Assembly: GCA_016709445.1 (NCBI GenBank)
Contig: JADJMV010000013.1
Span: 1 to 64,000, forward strand
Length of the DNA stretch: 64,000 bases
Reading direction: 5' to 3'
Source: Phycisphaerales bacterium
GTDB taxonomy: Bacteria; Planctomycetota; Phycisphaerae; Phycisphaerales; UBA1924
Shown: positions 31,728-41,269 of the stretch, one piece after another
How the letters are laid out: every line of letters starts with the position of its first letter
How positions within the stretch are numbered: position 1 is the first letter of the stretch
The notes under the pieces: model-generated
Told to the model about the DNA's origin: nothing
The model's database searches: none
Seen by the model: the letters and a program-made list of their open reading frames with translations, nothing else
Program-made: the position numbers and the translations under genes

Positions 31728-33614
31728 ATGAACATCCGACGCCTCCGCCCATGCCACGCGCTGCTCACCCTCGCCCTTGCCGCGGGAGCGCACGCGCAGA
31801 CTGTGACCGTGAACACGGTCGAAGACTACGTCGATTTTCCCGCGCCCCAGCAGGTCGCCCAGCTCCCCGGCCCCGACGGGTTCGTCTCGCTCGCCGAGGC
31901 GATCATCGCGGCCAACAACACACCCGGCCCTCAGACCATCGCCTTCGCCATCCCCCGGGACCAGTGGTGGCTCCTCGATAACGTTGCCCTGCTGCAACAG
32001 GAGAATCTGTTCCTCCTGACCGACGACGGCACCACGATCGACTTCTCGACCCAGACCGACTTCACCGGCGACACGAACCCCGACGGCAACGAGGTCGCGA
32101 TCTGGGGCACACACCCCGGCAACCTCGGCATCCCCTCGATCTGGGTCATGGCCGACCACTGCGTGATCAAGGGGCTCGGCAATGTCTATCAGCGGGGCAA
32201 CGCCGTCCGGCTCCAGGGCAATTTCAACCGCGTGATCGGGTGTGTCACCGACGGGGGTCTGTACTCCGCCGTCGAGATCACGGGCGGATTCGGGGGCCCC
32301 TCCCCCCACGGCAATATCATCGGCGGCACCGAGCCGGGCGAGGGCAATGTCCTCACCGCGGGAGGGTCGGGGATCAGCAGCGGCGGGCCCGCCGATCACA
32401 ATGTCGTCATCGGTAACGTGCTCAAGGGCCCGTCCAGTGGTATCGTCGTGGCCGGGGTCCCCCAATCCAACCTGATCGCGGCCGACAACCGCATCGGCGG
32501 GCCCACGCCCGCCGAACGCAATCTCATCGCAGGCTCTGGCCTCTACGGTGAAGAGGGGTTCCCCTCCGGCACGCAGGTGCACATTGAGGATGCCGACGGC
32601 ACCATCGTGGAGGGGAACTACATCGGCACCAACGCCGATGGTTCGGCCCCCGACCCGCACCAGCGCGGACCCGGCGGCGTCGTGGTCGTTGCCGCGCGCG
32701 GTACCGTGATCCGCAACAACCTGATCAGCGGGCTGTGGGTCCCCGGCATCAATCACTATGCGGGCGAGACCTTCGGCACCGCGATCGGCCTGGTCGGAGG
32801 GGCGGTCGATACCGTGATCCAGGGCAACCTGATCGGTACGGACGCGTCCGGCGCCTCGCGCGTCCCGACCTTCTCGGGGATCCTCGCGAACTTCTTCCCG
32901 GGCCGTGGCAGCCCTGGGGCCACACTCATCGGGGGCGTCGGCCCGGGGGAGGCGAACACCATCGCCTACACCGATACCGTCGGGGTCAGCCTCTTCTACC
33001 AGTCTGCTTCGATCACCATCTCCGGGAACTCGATCCACGACAACGGCCTCCAGGGCATCGACCTGCAGTCATTCGAGGGCGGGGGGATCACCCCGAATGA
33101 CCCCGGCGACGGCGACACCGGCGCCAATGAGCTGCAGAATTTCCCGGAACTGGTCCTGGCGCAGGCGTCGCAGACCGGGGCCACCGTGGTCGGCTCGCTG
33201 AATTCACACGCCGGGCGCGAGTACTCGATCGAGTTCTTCGCGAGCCCGTCCTGCGACCCCTCGGGCTACGGGCAGGGATCGCGATTCCTCGGCTCGGTCG
33301 ACGTTTCCACCGATGTCCAGGGCAACACCTCCTTTGAGGCGCACCTCGCGTCCGGGGTTGAGCCTGGTGAGGCGATAACGGCGACGGCGACGGACCTTTC
33401 GACCGGAGATACCTCGGAGTTCAGCGCCTGTATCCTGGCCGAGAAGGCCTGCGCCGCCGACTTCAATGGTGACGGAGCGGCCAACACGCTCGACGTGCTC
33501 GCGTTCCTCAATGCGTGGGCGGCCACGGATGCGTCGGCCGATTTTGACGGCAACGGTGTGATCGACTCGCGCGATGTCCTCGCGTTTCTGAACGCGTGGA
33601 CCGCCGGCTGCTGA
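31728..33614 (+). CDS. Secreted parallel beta-helix protein with GC-type dockerin
   Basis: 628 residues, ATG 31728. Signal peptide at 1-23 (ALLTLALAAGAHAQ). Residues 24-480 resemble polymorphic outer-membrane or CSLREA-like beta-helix proteins: VNTVEDYVDF, SLAEAIIAANNTPGPQTIAF, then recurrent GNxI/GTxxxG turns (GNIIGGTEPGEGN, IVEGNYIGTNADGS, VIQGNLIGTDASGA). A beta-sandwich segment follows (about 485-570), then two dockerin-like repeats ending TAGC. Likely a surface or matrix adhesin-like protein. A terminator follows. Confidence 0.82.
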   Translation: MNIRRLRPCHALLTLALAAGAHAQTVTVNTVEDYVDFPAPQQVAQLPGPDGFVSLAEAIIAANNTPGPQTIAFAIPRDQWWLLDNVALLQQENLFLLTDDGTTIDFSTQTDFTGDTNPDGNEVAIWGTHPGNLGIPSIWVMADHCVIKGLGNVYQRGNAVRLQGNFNRVIGCVTDGGLYSAVEITGGFGGPSPHGNIIGGTEPGEGNVLTAGGSGISSGGPADHNVVIGNVLKGPSSGIVVAGVPQSNLIAADNRIGGPTPAERNLIAGSGLYGEEGFPSGTQVHIEDADGTIVEGNYIGTNADGSAPDPHQRGPGGVVVVAARGTVIRNNLISGLWVPGINHYAGETFGTAIGLVGGAVDTVIQGNLIGTDASGASRVPTFSGILANFFPGRGSPGATLIGGVGPGEANTIAYTDTVGVSLFYQSASITISGNSIHDNGLQGIDLQSFEGGGITPNDPGDGDTGANELQNFPELVLAQASQTGATVVGSLNSHAGREYSIEFFASPSCDPSGYGQGSRFLGSVDVSTDVQGNTSFEAHLASGVEPGEAITATATDLSTGDTSEFSACILAEKACAADFNGDGAANTLDVLAFLNAWAATDASADFDGNGVIDSRDVLAFLNAWTAGC

Positions 33615-33653
33615 CGTCGGACCGGACGGATCGGGCGTTGCGCGCGTGAACCA

Positions 33654-33690
33654 CAGGCCCCGGCCCGACAAGGCCGGGGCCTGATTTGTC
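33654..33690 (+). terminator. Intrinsic terminator, duplicate of 26824
   Basis: CAGGCCCCGGCC (33654-33665) pairs with GGCCGGGGCCTG (33672-33683) around a 6-nt loop, followed by ATTTGTC. It ends the three-gene dockerin run. Confidence 0.8.
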
Positions 33691-34237
33691 GGGCGCCGAC
33701 ACTCCGGGGCTTGCACCCCACGCCTGCCCCGGGGCCAGAGGTCGACCCCGCAGGCCCCTCTCCGCCGGACCTCCCCCCTCCGCCTCCGGGCAGGCTTCGG
33801 GTTCCGTCTCGGGGTGCGCCCGCCGCGGGGTAGGCTGGCGGCATGGGGTATGGGGACGCCGCCTGGGCCGGGCGGAGGGGGTTGATGTGATGTGGCCTGC
33901 CCCCCAAATCCTGATCCACTTGCTATGAGAGTTCCGACGGGCCCCGGTCGGGCCCGGCACGTCCAGCCGCGGGCGTCATGCGGACCTTCCGCCGAGATCG
34001 CGCGGCGGCAGCATCGGGCCGGGGTGCAACTGGTGCGATGTCGAAGGGGGTCGGGCGCTGACGCGGCGGGGTGATGGGAGCGGCGCAGCCCACCGTGACG
34101 CTCCCGGCGCGCGGCCTGGATTCCGGTTGCGTCCGCGCCCCGCACCCGATTCGCGCCCGCCCGGGTCGCGCAGGCCCCCGGCGCCACTGCCCATCGCCCC
34201 ATCCCTAGCATCCCCGGAACCCCAGGGAGTGCTCTCC
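33691..34237. other. Intergenic region before the M16 protease gene
   Basis: No convincing gene, promoter or repeat was seen in these 547 bp. Open frames here are those expected by chance at this GC content. Confidence 0.4.
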
Positions 34238-36985
34238 ATGCCATGGTCCTTGCGTCACACGCTGTTCGGCGCTCTGCTCTGCCTGTTCGCCGCCACGCTC
34301 CGTGCCCAGGATGTCCCCTGTGAGAAGTACACGCTGCCCAACGGCATGACCGTGATCCTCCACGAGGACCACAGCCTGCCGATCGCCACGGTCAATATCT
34401 GGTACCGCGTCGGCTCGCAGGATGAGCCCCCGGGGCGGTCGGGCTTTGCCCACCTCTTCGAGCACCTCATGTTCATGGGTACGCACCGGGTGCCGGGCAA
34501 CCAGTTCGACATCCTGATGGAGACCGGCGGCGGGGCCAACAACGCCTCGACCGATCTGCACCGGACCAACTACTACTCGTGGGGCCCGGCGAAGCTCTTG
34601 CCCACACTGCTCTGGCTCGACGCCGACCGCCTGGAGAACATGGGCCTGGACATGACGCAGGAGAAGCTCGACAAGCAGCGAGACGTCGTGCGCAACGAGC
34701 TGCGGCAGACTGTCGAGAACGCGCCCTATGGCAAGGCGGGCGAGGCGGTGTACAAGCTGCTGTATACGCCCGACCACCCGTACTACTACGGCATCATCGG
34801 CACGCACCAGGACCTCGAGGCCGCGACGGTCTCGAATGTGAAGGACTTTTTCGCCAACTTCTATGTCCCCAGCAACGCCTCGCTCGTGGTCGCGGGTGAT
34901 TTTGATTCCGGGGCCGTCCGGCCGCTGATCGCCGACCTCTTCGGCTCGATCGGCGCGGGCCAGCCGATCACGCGCAAGTATGCCCGCCCCAAGGAGCCGC
35001 TCCCGGTCCGGTCCGAGGGGGTCAAGCGGTTCACCGCGATCGACCGCGTCGAGCTGCCCAGGGTCGAGTTCAGCTATCACAGCCCCATCGCGTTCGGTCC
35101 GGGGGATGCCGAGATGCAGCTCGCGGCCTCGGTGCTGGCCGATGGCAAGTCGAGCCGGCTCTACAAGCGTCTGGTGATGGACGAGAAGCTCGCGGCCGAG
35201 GTGAGCGCCGCCCAGATGGGCTACCCGCTCGACGGCATGTTCCAGGTGGATGTGTACGCCCTGCCCGGGGCCGACCTCGATCGCGTCGAGGCGGTGATGG
35301 ATGAGGAGATCGGGCGGTTCCTCCGCGAGGGGCCGACGGACGAGGAACTCGAGCGGTACAAGGCGGCGATCGAGCTGGGTTCCCTGCGTGCTCTCGAGAG
35401 CATCGCCTCCAAGGCCGACCGGATGAACGAGTACGAGTATTACTGGGGCGAGCCCAACAGCTTCAAGCGAGACCTCGACCGCTTCCGCAACGCGACCGCC
35501 AAGGGCGTCCGCGACTGGGCGGGCGAGGTGCTCAAGCCCGATTCGCGGGTGATCGTCCGCGTGCTGCCGGAGGAGCCCGAGACCGAGCCCTCGGCCCGCG
35601 ACGAGCGGCCGAGCGATGCACCGGCCGGCACGTTCACGCTGCCCGAGCCGGAGAGCTACACGCTGGAGAATGGTCTCAAGGTGCTGGTGTGGAACCGGCC
35701 GTCGCTGCCCATGGTCTCGCTGCGTCTCGTCAGTCGCGCGAACGCGGCGGCGGACCCGATGGGTCGGCAGGGACTGATGTCGCTGGGCGCCGAGATGATG
35801 GGCGAGGGGGCGGGCGAAATGGATGCTCTGGAGTTTGAGAACCGGGTGCAGTCGATCGGTGCGACGTTCCGTGCGGGGGCGGATCTCGAGTCGACTTCGG
35901 TCTCGATGACTGTGCTCGACCGGAATCTCGACCAGGGTGCGCGTCTCTTCGCCGATGCGGTGCTGCGGCCGCGGTTCGACGATGACGCCTGGCAGCGCGT
36001 CCACTCGCTCAAGCTCGAGGACCTGCAGCAGCGGGCCCAGTCGCCCGCGTTCGCGGCCGGGATCGTCGGCGAGCGGCTGCTCTTCGGCGACGCCAATCCG
36101 TATGCATGGCCGGCCGACGGCCTTCCCTCGACGGTCGAGCCCATCACGCTCCAAGAGGCCAGAGCGGCGCTCCTCGCGGGCGTGCGCCCTGATGACTCGA
36201 CGCTGCTGATCGCCGGGGACATTTCCGGGCGCGCGGCGCGCCTGCTGGCCGAGCAGGCGTTCGGCGAGTGGCGGGCGGCCCCGGGTGTCGGCGGGGGCGC
36301 CACGCCCGGGTCGGCTTCGGGCGTTGCTCCCGCGCCGGCGAAGCCGCTGCGCGTCGTGCTCGTGGATCGGCCGGGCTCGACGCAGACCTCGATCCGATTC
36401 ACCGCGCCGGGCATCGCGTATGACAACGCCTCGCGCGTGAAGGTGCAGCTGCTCAACGTGATCCTCGGCGGCAGCTTCACGAGCCGGCTCAACCAGAACC
36501 TGCGAGAGGACAAGGGCTACACCTACGGGGCCCGTTCGCGGTTCCGCATGCTCAACGGCGCCGGCAGCTTCTCCGCGGCGGCGAGTGTGCAGGCGGAGGT
36601 GACCGGGGCTTCACTGAAGGAGTTCCTTAGAGAATTTGACCGGATCCGGGCCGGCGACATCTCCGAGGCTGAGGCGACGAAGGCGGCGGAGACGCTGCGG
36701 AATGACACGATCAGCGGGTTCGAGGGTCTCGGCGGTCTGCTGGGGGCCGCGGAGGATCGGCTGGTGCACGGCCTGGGCTTTGCGACTGTGGGGGCGGACC
36801 TGGCGGAGATGCAGAAGGTGCGTGCGGCGGACCTGAACGCACTGGCCCGGACCGCGCTGCCGGTCGACGAGGGTGTGCTGGTGCTGGTGGGGGATAAGGG
36901 TGTGATTCTGCCGCAGCTCGAGGGGCTGGGATTGCCCGAGCCGGAGATGTACGACGTGTCGGGGGTGCCGGTGGTGTCGAAGTAG
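34238..36985 (+). CDS. M16-family zinc metalloprotease, double domain
   Basis: 915 residues. ATG 34238 follows AGGGAG at 10 nt; signal peptide at 1-24 (FGALLCLFAATLRAQ). The N-terminal M16 domain has the inverted zinc motif HLFEH (HxxEH) in GFAHLFEHLMFMGT and the third ligand Glu in VVRNELRQTVENAPYG. The second M16 pair, from about residue 480, starts YTLENGLKVLVWNRP; it lacks HxxEH, as in the family's inactive half, and has the substrate-binding LREDKGYTYGARS. Such periplasmic enzymes degrade unfolded or small peptides. It stands alone, not in an obvious operon. Confidence 0.92.
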   Translation: MPWSLRHTLFGALLCLFAATLRAQDVPCEKYTLPNGMTVILHEDHSLPIATVNIWYRVGSQDEPPGRSGFAHLFEHLMFMGTHRVPGNQFDILMETGGGANNASTDLHRTNYYSWGPAKLLPTLLWLDADRLENMGLDMTQEKLDKQRDVVRNELRQTVENAPYGKAGEAVYKLLYTPDHPYYYGIIGTHQDLEAATVSNVKDFFANFYVPSNASLVVAGDFDSGAVRPLIADLFGSIGAGQPITRKYARPKEPLPVRSEGVKRFTAIDRVELPRVEFSYHSPIAFGPGDAEMQLAASVLADGKSSRLYKRLVMDEKLAAEVSAAQMGYPLDGMFQVDVYALPGADLDRVEAVMDEEIGRFLREGPTDEELERYKAAIELGSLRALESIASKADRMNEYEYYWGEPNSFKRDLDRFRNATAKGVRDWAGEVLKPDSRVIVRVLPEEPETEPSARDERPSDAPAGTFTLPEPESYTLENGLKVLVWNRPSLPMVSLRLVSRANAAADPMGRQGLMSLGAEMMGEGAGEMDALEFENRVQSIGATFRAGADLESTSVSMTVLDRNLDQGARLFADAVLRPRFDDDAWQRVHSLKLEDLQQRAQSPAFAAGIVGERLLFGDANPYAWPADGLPSTVEPITLQEARAALLAGVRPDDSTLLIAGDISGRAARLLAEQAFGEWRAAPGVGGGATPGSASGVAPAPAKPLRVVLVDRPGSTQTSIRFTAPGIAYDNASRVKVQLLNVILGGSFTSRLNQNLREDKGYTYGARSRFRMLNGAGSFSAAASVQAEVTGASLKEFLREFDRIRAGDISEAEATKAAETLRNDTISGFEGLGGLLGAAEDRLVHGLGFATVGADLAEMQKVRAADLNALARTALPVDEGVLVLVGDKGVILPQLEGLGLPEPEMYDVSGVPVVSK

Positions 36986-37035
36986 GGGTTCGCGACGGTG
37001 GGGGATCTGGGTTGGAGAGGGTCGGGCCGCGGCGC

Positions 37036-38110
37036 CTAGAGCCCCGCGAGCCACTCGTCGGTGACGACGGGGCAGCGCGGGGAGGCGGTCGGTTCGGGCC
37101 GACGGAGGCCCGGCATGTCGGCGGGGTAGCTCATTCCGGCGTGGCAGTCGGTGCAGGTGGCGATGGAGTCGGCGTCGCCGCCGCGGTGGCAGGCGACGCA
37201 ATCGAAGTGGCCGTGGCTTCCGGCGAGGGGGACGTCGGCGCTGGCGTGTGAGCCTGGCGTCATCTCGGGGCACTGGTGGCAGGCGTTGCAGCGTGCGGCC
37301 GCGGGGGGACCGAATGCGCGCTCGGCCCCGTGGCACTCGGTGCAGGCGACGGCGTGGTGGCTGGGCTCAAGACTCCAACCGGTGACGGCGGCGTGGGAGA
37401 AAACGGGTCGCTCGTCGGGACCGTGGCACTTGACGCAGTTCTGGCTGGCGTGGCAGGAGTAGCAGGTCTGCTCGCGGTTGACGACGCGGCGGGGCGGCTT
37501 CGGGTCCGTGGCAGGCGCCGCAGGAGGCGTCACGGTGGCAATCGGCGCAGCGGAGGCCGAAGACCTGGGTGTGGTCGTCGTGGTGGAAGGTGACGGTGGG
37601 GAGGGCCTGGTGGGTGGTGGTGTAGAGGTAGGTGCCGCGGGCGACGACGTCGGCGTGGGGGGCGTCGAAGGTATCGGTGGGATCGGGGCTCGTGTGGTCG
37701 CTTGATCGGCCGGGGGACTCCTCGTGGCAGGAGACACAGCCGTTGGCGTGGCTCCACTCGCGGTGGCAGCCGAGGCATTGGCGGTGGAATGCGCCTTTGA
37801 GGCTGGGCCGGGAGAAGGTGGCGATGTCGGCGGTCGAGGCGTGGCACTCGGCGCAGGCCGTGACGGGGGCGTCGGCCTCGGTCTGGTGGTGGCAGGTGCG
37901 GCAGTCGTCGCCCATCGCGGCCATGCCGACGTGGACCTTGTGGTCGAAGATGACGGGGCCGTAGTGGTCGGCGATGGCATCGATGATCGCCAGGTCGGGG
38001 GAGTCGGTGGGCGGCGGTTGGGGCGGGGAGTGGAGGCCGTGGTTTGGCGTCGGCGTGGCGGAGAGCAGCGCGAGGGGCGAGCACGCAAGGAGGGCGGCGA
38101 GGCGACGCAT
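37036..38110 (-). CDS. Dodecahaem cytochrome c (one frameshift)
   Basis: About 357 residues when one base is skipped. ATG 38110 has AGGAG 8 nt upstream and a signal peptide (LAALLACSPLALLSA). Frame one contains six CxxCH haem sites (CRTCH, CAECH, CLGCH, CVSCH, CADCH, CGACH). At about 37500 the reading must move by one base, then another six follow (CYSCH, CVKCH, CTECH, CNACH, CVACH, CTDCH). With 12 haems and many extra His it resembles periplasmic cytochrome c3/c7-like electron carriers. Last gene of a five-gene redox operon, it probably accepts or donates electrons for the NrfD/HybA-like complex. The shift near CACGGACCC looks like a one-base insertion, real or artefactual. Confidence 0.75.
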
Positions 38111-38120
38111 GGGGCGTCTC

Positions 38121-39450
38121 CTATGCGGTGGTGCGGCTGGGTGATCGGGCGCGGCGATGGCCGGTGGGGGGTGGCGAGGCGGCGCGGCTGGGGCGCGAGT
38201 CGTCCGCGCACCGGCCGGGCCGGCGCGGCGCCGGGTTGGCCCGCGGTGTGGAGGGATTCGATGACGGGGAAGTTCAGGACGAGGAATCGGTAGATGAGGA
38301 CGATCATGGCGACGAAGGCGGCGGTGACGGTGATCTCGGTCCAGGCGGGGGTGTAGGAGGCCCCGGATCGGACGGGGGTGTAGCAGAGGAGGAAGACGTT
38401 GACGCGGTTGAGGACGAGGCCGAGGATGACGAGCGAGGAGCCGGCGAAGAGCCAGCGCGTGGAGCGTCGGCGGCGCGGCGAGAGGAAGATGACCATCGGG
38501 ACGAGGACGCCGGTCGCGACCTCGAGGGCGAAGAGCATGCTCTCGCGGTCGCCGGCGACGACGCGGGGGAGTTCGCGGCGGATGAGCAGGTCGAGGAAGC
38601 GGACGCTGGCGTAGAGGCCCAGGAGCATGGGGATGAATCGGGCGAGGCGTGAGAGGGCTTCACGCTCGGGGGCGAGGCGGAAGGAGCGGGCGGCGAGGAT
38701 CGATTCGAAGATGACCATGGGGAACCCGACGGCGATGGCGGAGAGGAGGAAGAGGAGGGGGAGGAGGGGAGTCTGCCAGAGCGGGTGGAGCTTGGGGCCG
38801 GAGATGATCATGAGCGTGCCGAGGGAGGACTGGTGCATGCAGGAGAGGACGATGCCGAGGATGACGAAGAGGGTGAGGACGCGCTCGACGGTCGCGTCGA
38901 GGAGTGTGAGCAGGCGTTCGACGGGGGCGTTGAGGCGGGCGAGCCTTGCGGGGAGGCGCACGCGTCCCCTGAAGCGGGCGCAGACGGCGGGAAGGAACTC
39001 GATGTAGAGCACGGTGAGGTAGGTCATGACGCACATGGCCACCTCGAAGAGGACGGAGTTGGGCTGCCACATCCAGGGAAGGGGGACGTGCCAGAGGGCC
39101 CAGAAGCGTCCGAGGTCGGTGGTGACGCCGAGGGCGACGAAGGTGTAGCCGATCATGGCGGTGAGGAGCGCGGGGCGGAGGAGGGCGTGGTAGCGCTCGC
39201 GGTGGGTGATATGGACGAGGAACGCGGTGGTGAATCCTCCGGCGGCGAGGGCGACGCCGCAGGCGACGTCGAGGGCGATCCAGATGCCCCACGGGTATCC
39301 CTCGGAGAGGTGCGTGGTGGCGCCGAGGCCCGTGGAGAAGCGGACGAGCAGGATCGCGGCGCCGAGGAGAGCAACGGCGAGGACGACGAGGACGCCGGGG
39401 GTGAAGAAGCGGGGGCGGGGATCGCGGAGGATGACGGGAGGTGCGTTCAC
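38121..39450 (-). CDS. NrfD/HybB-like quinone-interacting membrane subunit
   Basis: About 440 residues. GTG 39450 overlaps the stop of the HybA-like gene (GTGA). About ten membrane helices are visible, including FFTPGVLVVLAVALLGAAIL, WIALDVACGVALAAGG, LLTAMIGYTFVALGVTTDLG and LLFLLSAIAVGFPMVIF. The loop GLGATTHLSEGYPWGIWIA is the NrfD-family signature. It would exchange electrons with menaquinone. As given, the frame has no stop before it runs into the cytochrome gene. A TAG at 38121-38123, one frame off and overlapping the cytochrome's ribosome binding site, is the likely true end, so a small indel in the Pro/Arg-rich tail is suspected. Confidence 0.8.
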
Positions 39451-40391
39451 GAGTCGGCTCCCTTCTCGTGCGTGTGTTCGTGCTCGTGCCGGGTCACGTT
39501 GTGGATGACGCCGAGCAGGCCGCCCAGGAGGAGCGGGGCGGCGAAGCCGCGGAAGATGCCGTGCTGGACGGACTCGGAGCTGTCGGCGGGGCTGCGGGTC
39601 CCGAGGCGTGGGAGGCCGAGTTCTTCGAAGGGTCGTCCGGCGATGTAGAGCCATGAGGTGCCGCCGGCCTCGTGCTCGCCGTAGATGCGGTCGATGTATC
39701 GGTCTGGGCGGGCGGCGATACGCTCGCGGGCGGTGGCGATGAGTTGTGCGCGGGGGCCGTAGGTGAGGGCCTCGACGGGGCAGATCTTGACGCATGCCGG
39801 GAGTTCGCCATCGCGGGTGCGTTCGCGGCAGAGGGAGCACTTGCGGACGCGCGGGGTGAGGGCTCTTTCGTACTCGTATCCGAGGACCTCGAAGGGGCAG
39901 GCGACCATGCAGTAGCGGCAGCCGATGCATCGGGAGGCGTCGTAGGTGACGGGGCCGTCGGGCTGCTTGCGCATGGCGCCGACGAGGCAGGCGGAGACGC
40001 AGGCGGGCTTCTCGCAGTGCATGCACTGGAGCTTGAGGTGGATGGGCTCGGGCTGGCCGGGTGTGCGGTTGACGACCGTGAGCTGGGTGGCCGTGGGGCG
40101 GCGCGGTCGGTCGAAGACGGAGGCGTCGTCGTACTCGTGGAGTTCGCCGTGGGGGTTGTCGTTGGCGTCGGCGCAGGCCCACTCGCAGCGTCGGCAGCCG
40201 ACACAGAGGGTCATGTCGACGAGGACGCCCTTGCGGTCGGGGTCGAGTTCGGCGTGGTGCGAGGCGGTGGCCGGCGCGGCCGCGGCGGCGACGGCGAGCG
40301 CGGAGAGCTTCATGAAACCGCGCCGGCTGGGGCCGTTGCTCGAGACGTGCGGAGGGACTGGCTGTTCGGATTGTGGGGCGGGGGGTGTCAT
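39447..40391 (-). CDS. HybA-like 4Fe-4S ferredoxin subunit, Tat-exported
   Basis: 314 residues. ATG 40391 has GGAG 9 nt upstream. Twin-arginine signal SRRGFMKLSALAVAA near residue 22. Four [4Fe-4S] cysteine clusters: CVGCRRCEWAC, CMHCEKPACVSAC, CIGCRYCMVACPFEV and CSLCRERTR with CVKICPVEA. A C-terminal helix (LLLGGLLGVIHNV) anchors it on the outer face of the membrane. It pairs with the NrfD-like subunit as in hydrogenase-2, Hmc, Nrf or Qrc complexes. No catalytic molybdopterin or hydrogenase subunit is encoded nearby, so the partner is probably the dodecahaem cytochrome. Confidence 0.88.
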   Translation of the reverse strand: MTPPAPQSEQPVPPHVSSNGPSRRGFMKLSALAVAAAAAPATASHHAELDPDRKGVLVDMTLCVGCRRCEWACADANDNPHGELHEYDDASVFDRPRRPTATQLTVVNRTPGQPEPIHLKLQCMHCEKPACVSACLVGAMRKQPDGPVTYDASRCIGCRYCMVACPFEVLGYEYERALTPRVRKCSLCRERTRDGELPACVKICPVEALTYGPRAQLIATARERIAARPDRYIDRIYGEHEAGGTSWLYIAGRPFEELGLPRLGTRSPADSSESVQHGIFRGFAAPLLLGGLLGVIHNVTRHEHEHTHEKGADS

Positions 40392-40434
40392 GACGAAACT
40401 CCGGAGCGGTTCGCCTGCGTGGCTCGGATGGTGG

Positions 40435-41169
40435 TCAGGCGGTGGCGGCGCACTCGCGCTCGAGCTGGCGCCAGGCATGTTCGTCGAGCGGCGCGGGCGC
40501 GGAGTCGGCGGGCTGGTCGCGGAGGACGCGGTCGACCTGGTGATGGAACCAGGCACGCGCCTTGTGGCCTCGGAGCAGGTGCGCGCGATCCTCCTCGGGC
40601 TCTTCGGCGTGGAGGCGCGCGATCCAGCCAAGGCTGAAGGGGCGGCTGTTCACGAGTTCGGGGCAGCGTGCGAGGGTGTCGTTGGTGCGCGTGACGGTGC
40701 CGGAGATAGGGGAGGGGATGTTGAGCCGGCGGTCGCCGTGGCGGAGGGTGAACAGGGTCTGGCCCCGGCGGACATGCGAGCCGGGAGAGGGCAGGGTGAC
40801 TTCGTCGATGGGGCCGATCGCGGCCTGCGCGATGTCGTCGGCGCCGACGATGGTCTCCTCGTCGAACCACGCCCAACTGTGTCCGGGATGGAGCACGACA
40901 TCGCGGGCGAGGCGGAGGCCGCGGTAGGCCTCCTCCGGGGCGACATCGGCGGTCCAGCGGCCGCGGGTGCGCGGGACGAGGACCCAGGGTGAGATCACGG
41001 CGAGGAGGACGATGGCGAGGAGTGTGAGGAGGAGCGGTCGGAGCATGAAGAGGGCGATGCCGAGGAGGGGAAGGCTGGCGGCGAGGGCGAGCGCGACGGC
41101 GGCCGCGATGATGGTCTCCTTGGCGGGCCATCTGGTGGTCCATCTGGTTGTGGGGATCTGGGGTTTCAT
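40435..41169 (-). CDS. GcvH-like membrane protein without lipoyl lysine
   Basis: 244 residues. ATG 41169 after GGGAGGA. Two membrane helices (about 22-42 and 45-65: PLLLTLLAIVLLAVISPWVL) precede a domain laid out like glycine cleavage H protein: HPGHSWAWFDEETIVGADD, then GPIDEVTLPSPGSHVRRGQ, LNIPSPISGTVTRTND and PELVNSRPFSLGWIARL. Where GcvH has ESVKA with the lipoylated lysine, this protein reads TLRHGDRRL, so lipoylation is unlikely. It lies between another GcvH-like gene and the HybA-like gene and is probably a structural or assembly part of the redox complex. Confidence 0.65.
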   Translation of the reverse strand: MKPQIPTTRWTTRWPAKETIIAAAVALALAASLPLLGIALFMLRPLLLTLLAIVLLAVISPWVLVPRTRGRWTADVAPEEAYRGLRLARDVVLHPGHSWAWFDEETIVGADDIAQAAIGPIDEVTLPSPGSHVRRGQTLFTLRHGDRRLNIPSPISGTVTRTNDTLARCPELVNSRPFSLGWIARLHAEEPEEDRAHLLRGHKARAWFHHQVDRVLRDQPADSAPAPLDEHAWRQLERECAATA

Positions 41170-41269
41170 GGGTTCCTCCCGAGAGCCCTGGATTGGTGGG
41201 CTTTCAGCGCCCGTCTGGGGTGCAAGCGGCGGGCCAGTCGCGGCATGAGGGGCGGGGCGGGGTGCGGGG

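Noticed and set aside
37036..40182. Single 1048-codon minus-strand frame joining ferredoxin-region shadow, NrfD and cytochrome halves
   Set aside because: It starts in a shadow of the HybA-like gene and links NrfD to the second half of the cytochrome only by chance absence of stops; separate starts with ribosome binding sites and a signal peptide are present.
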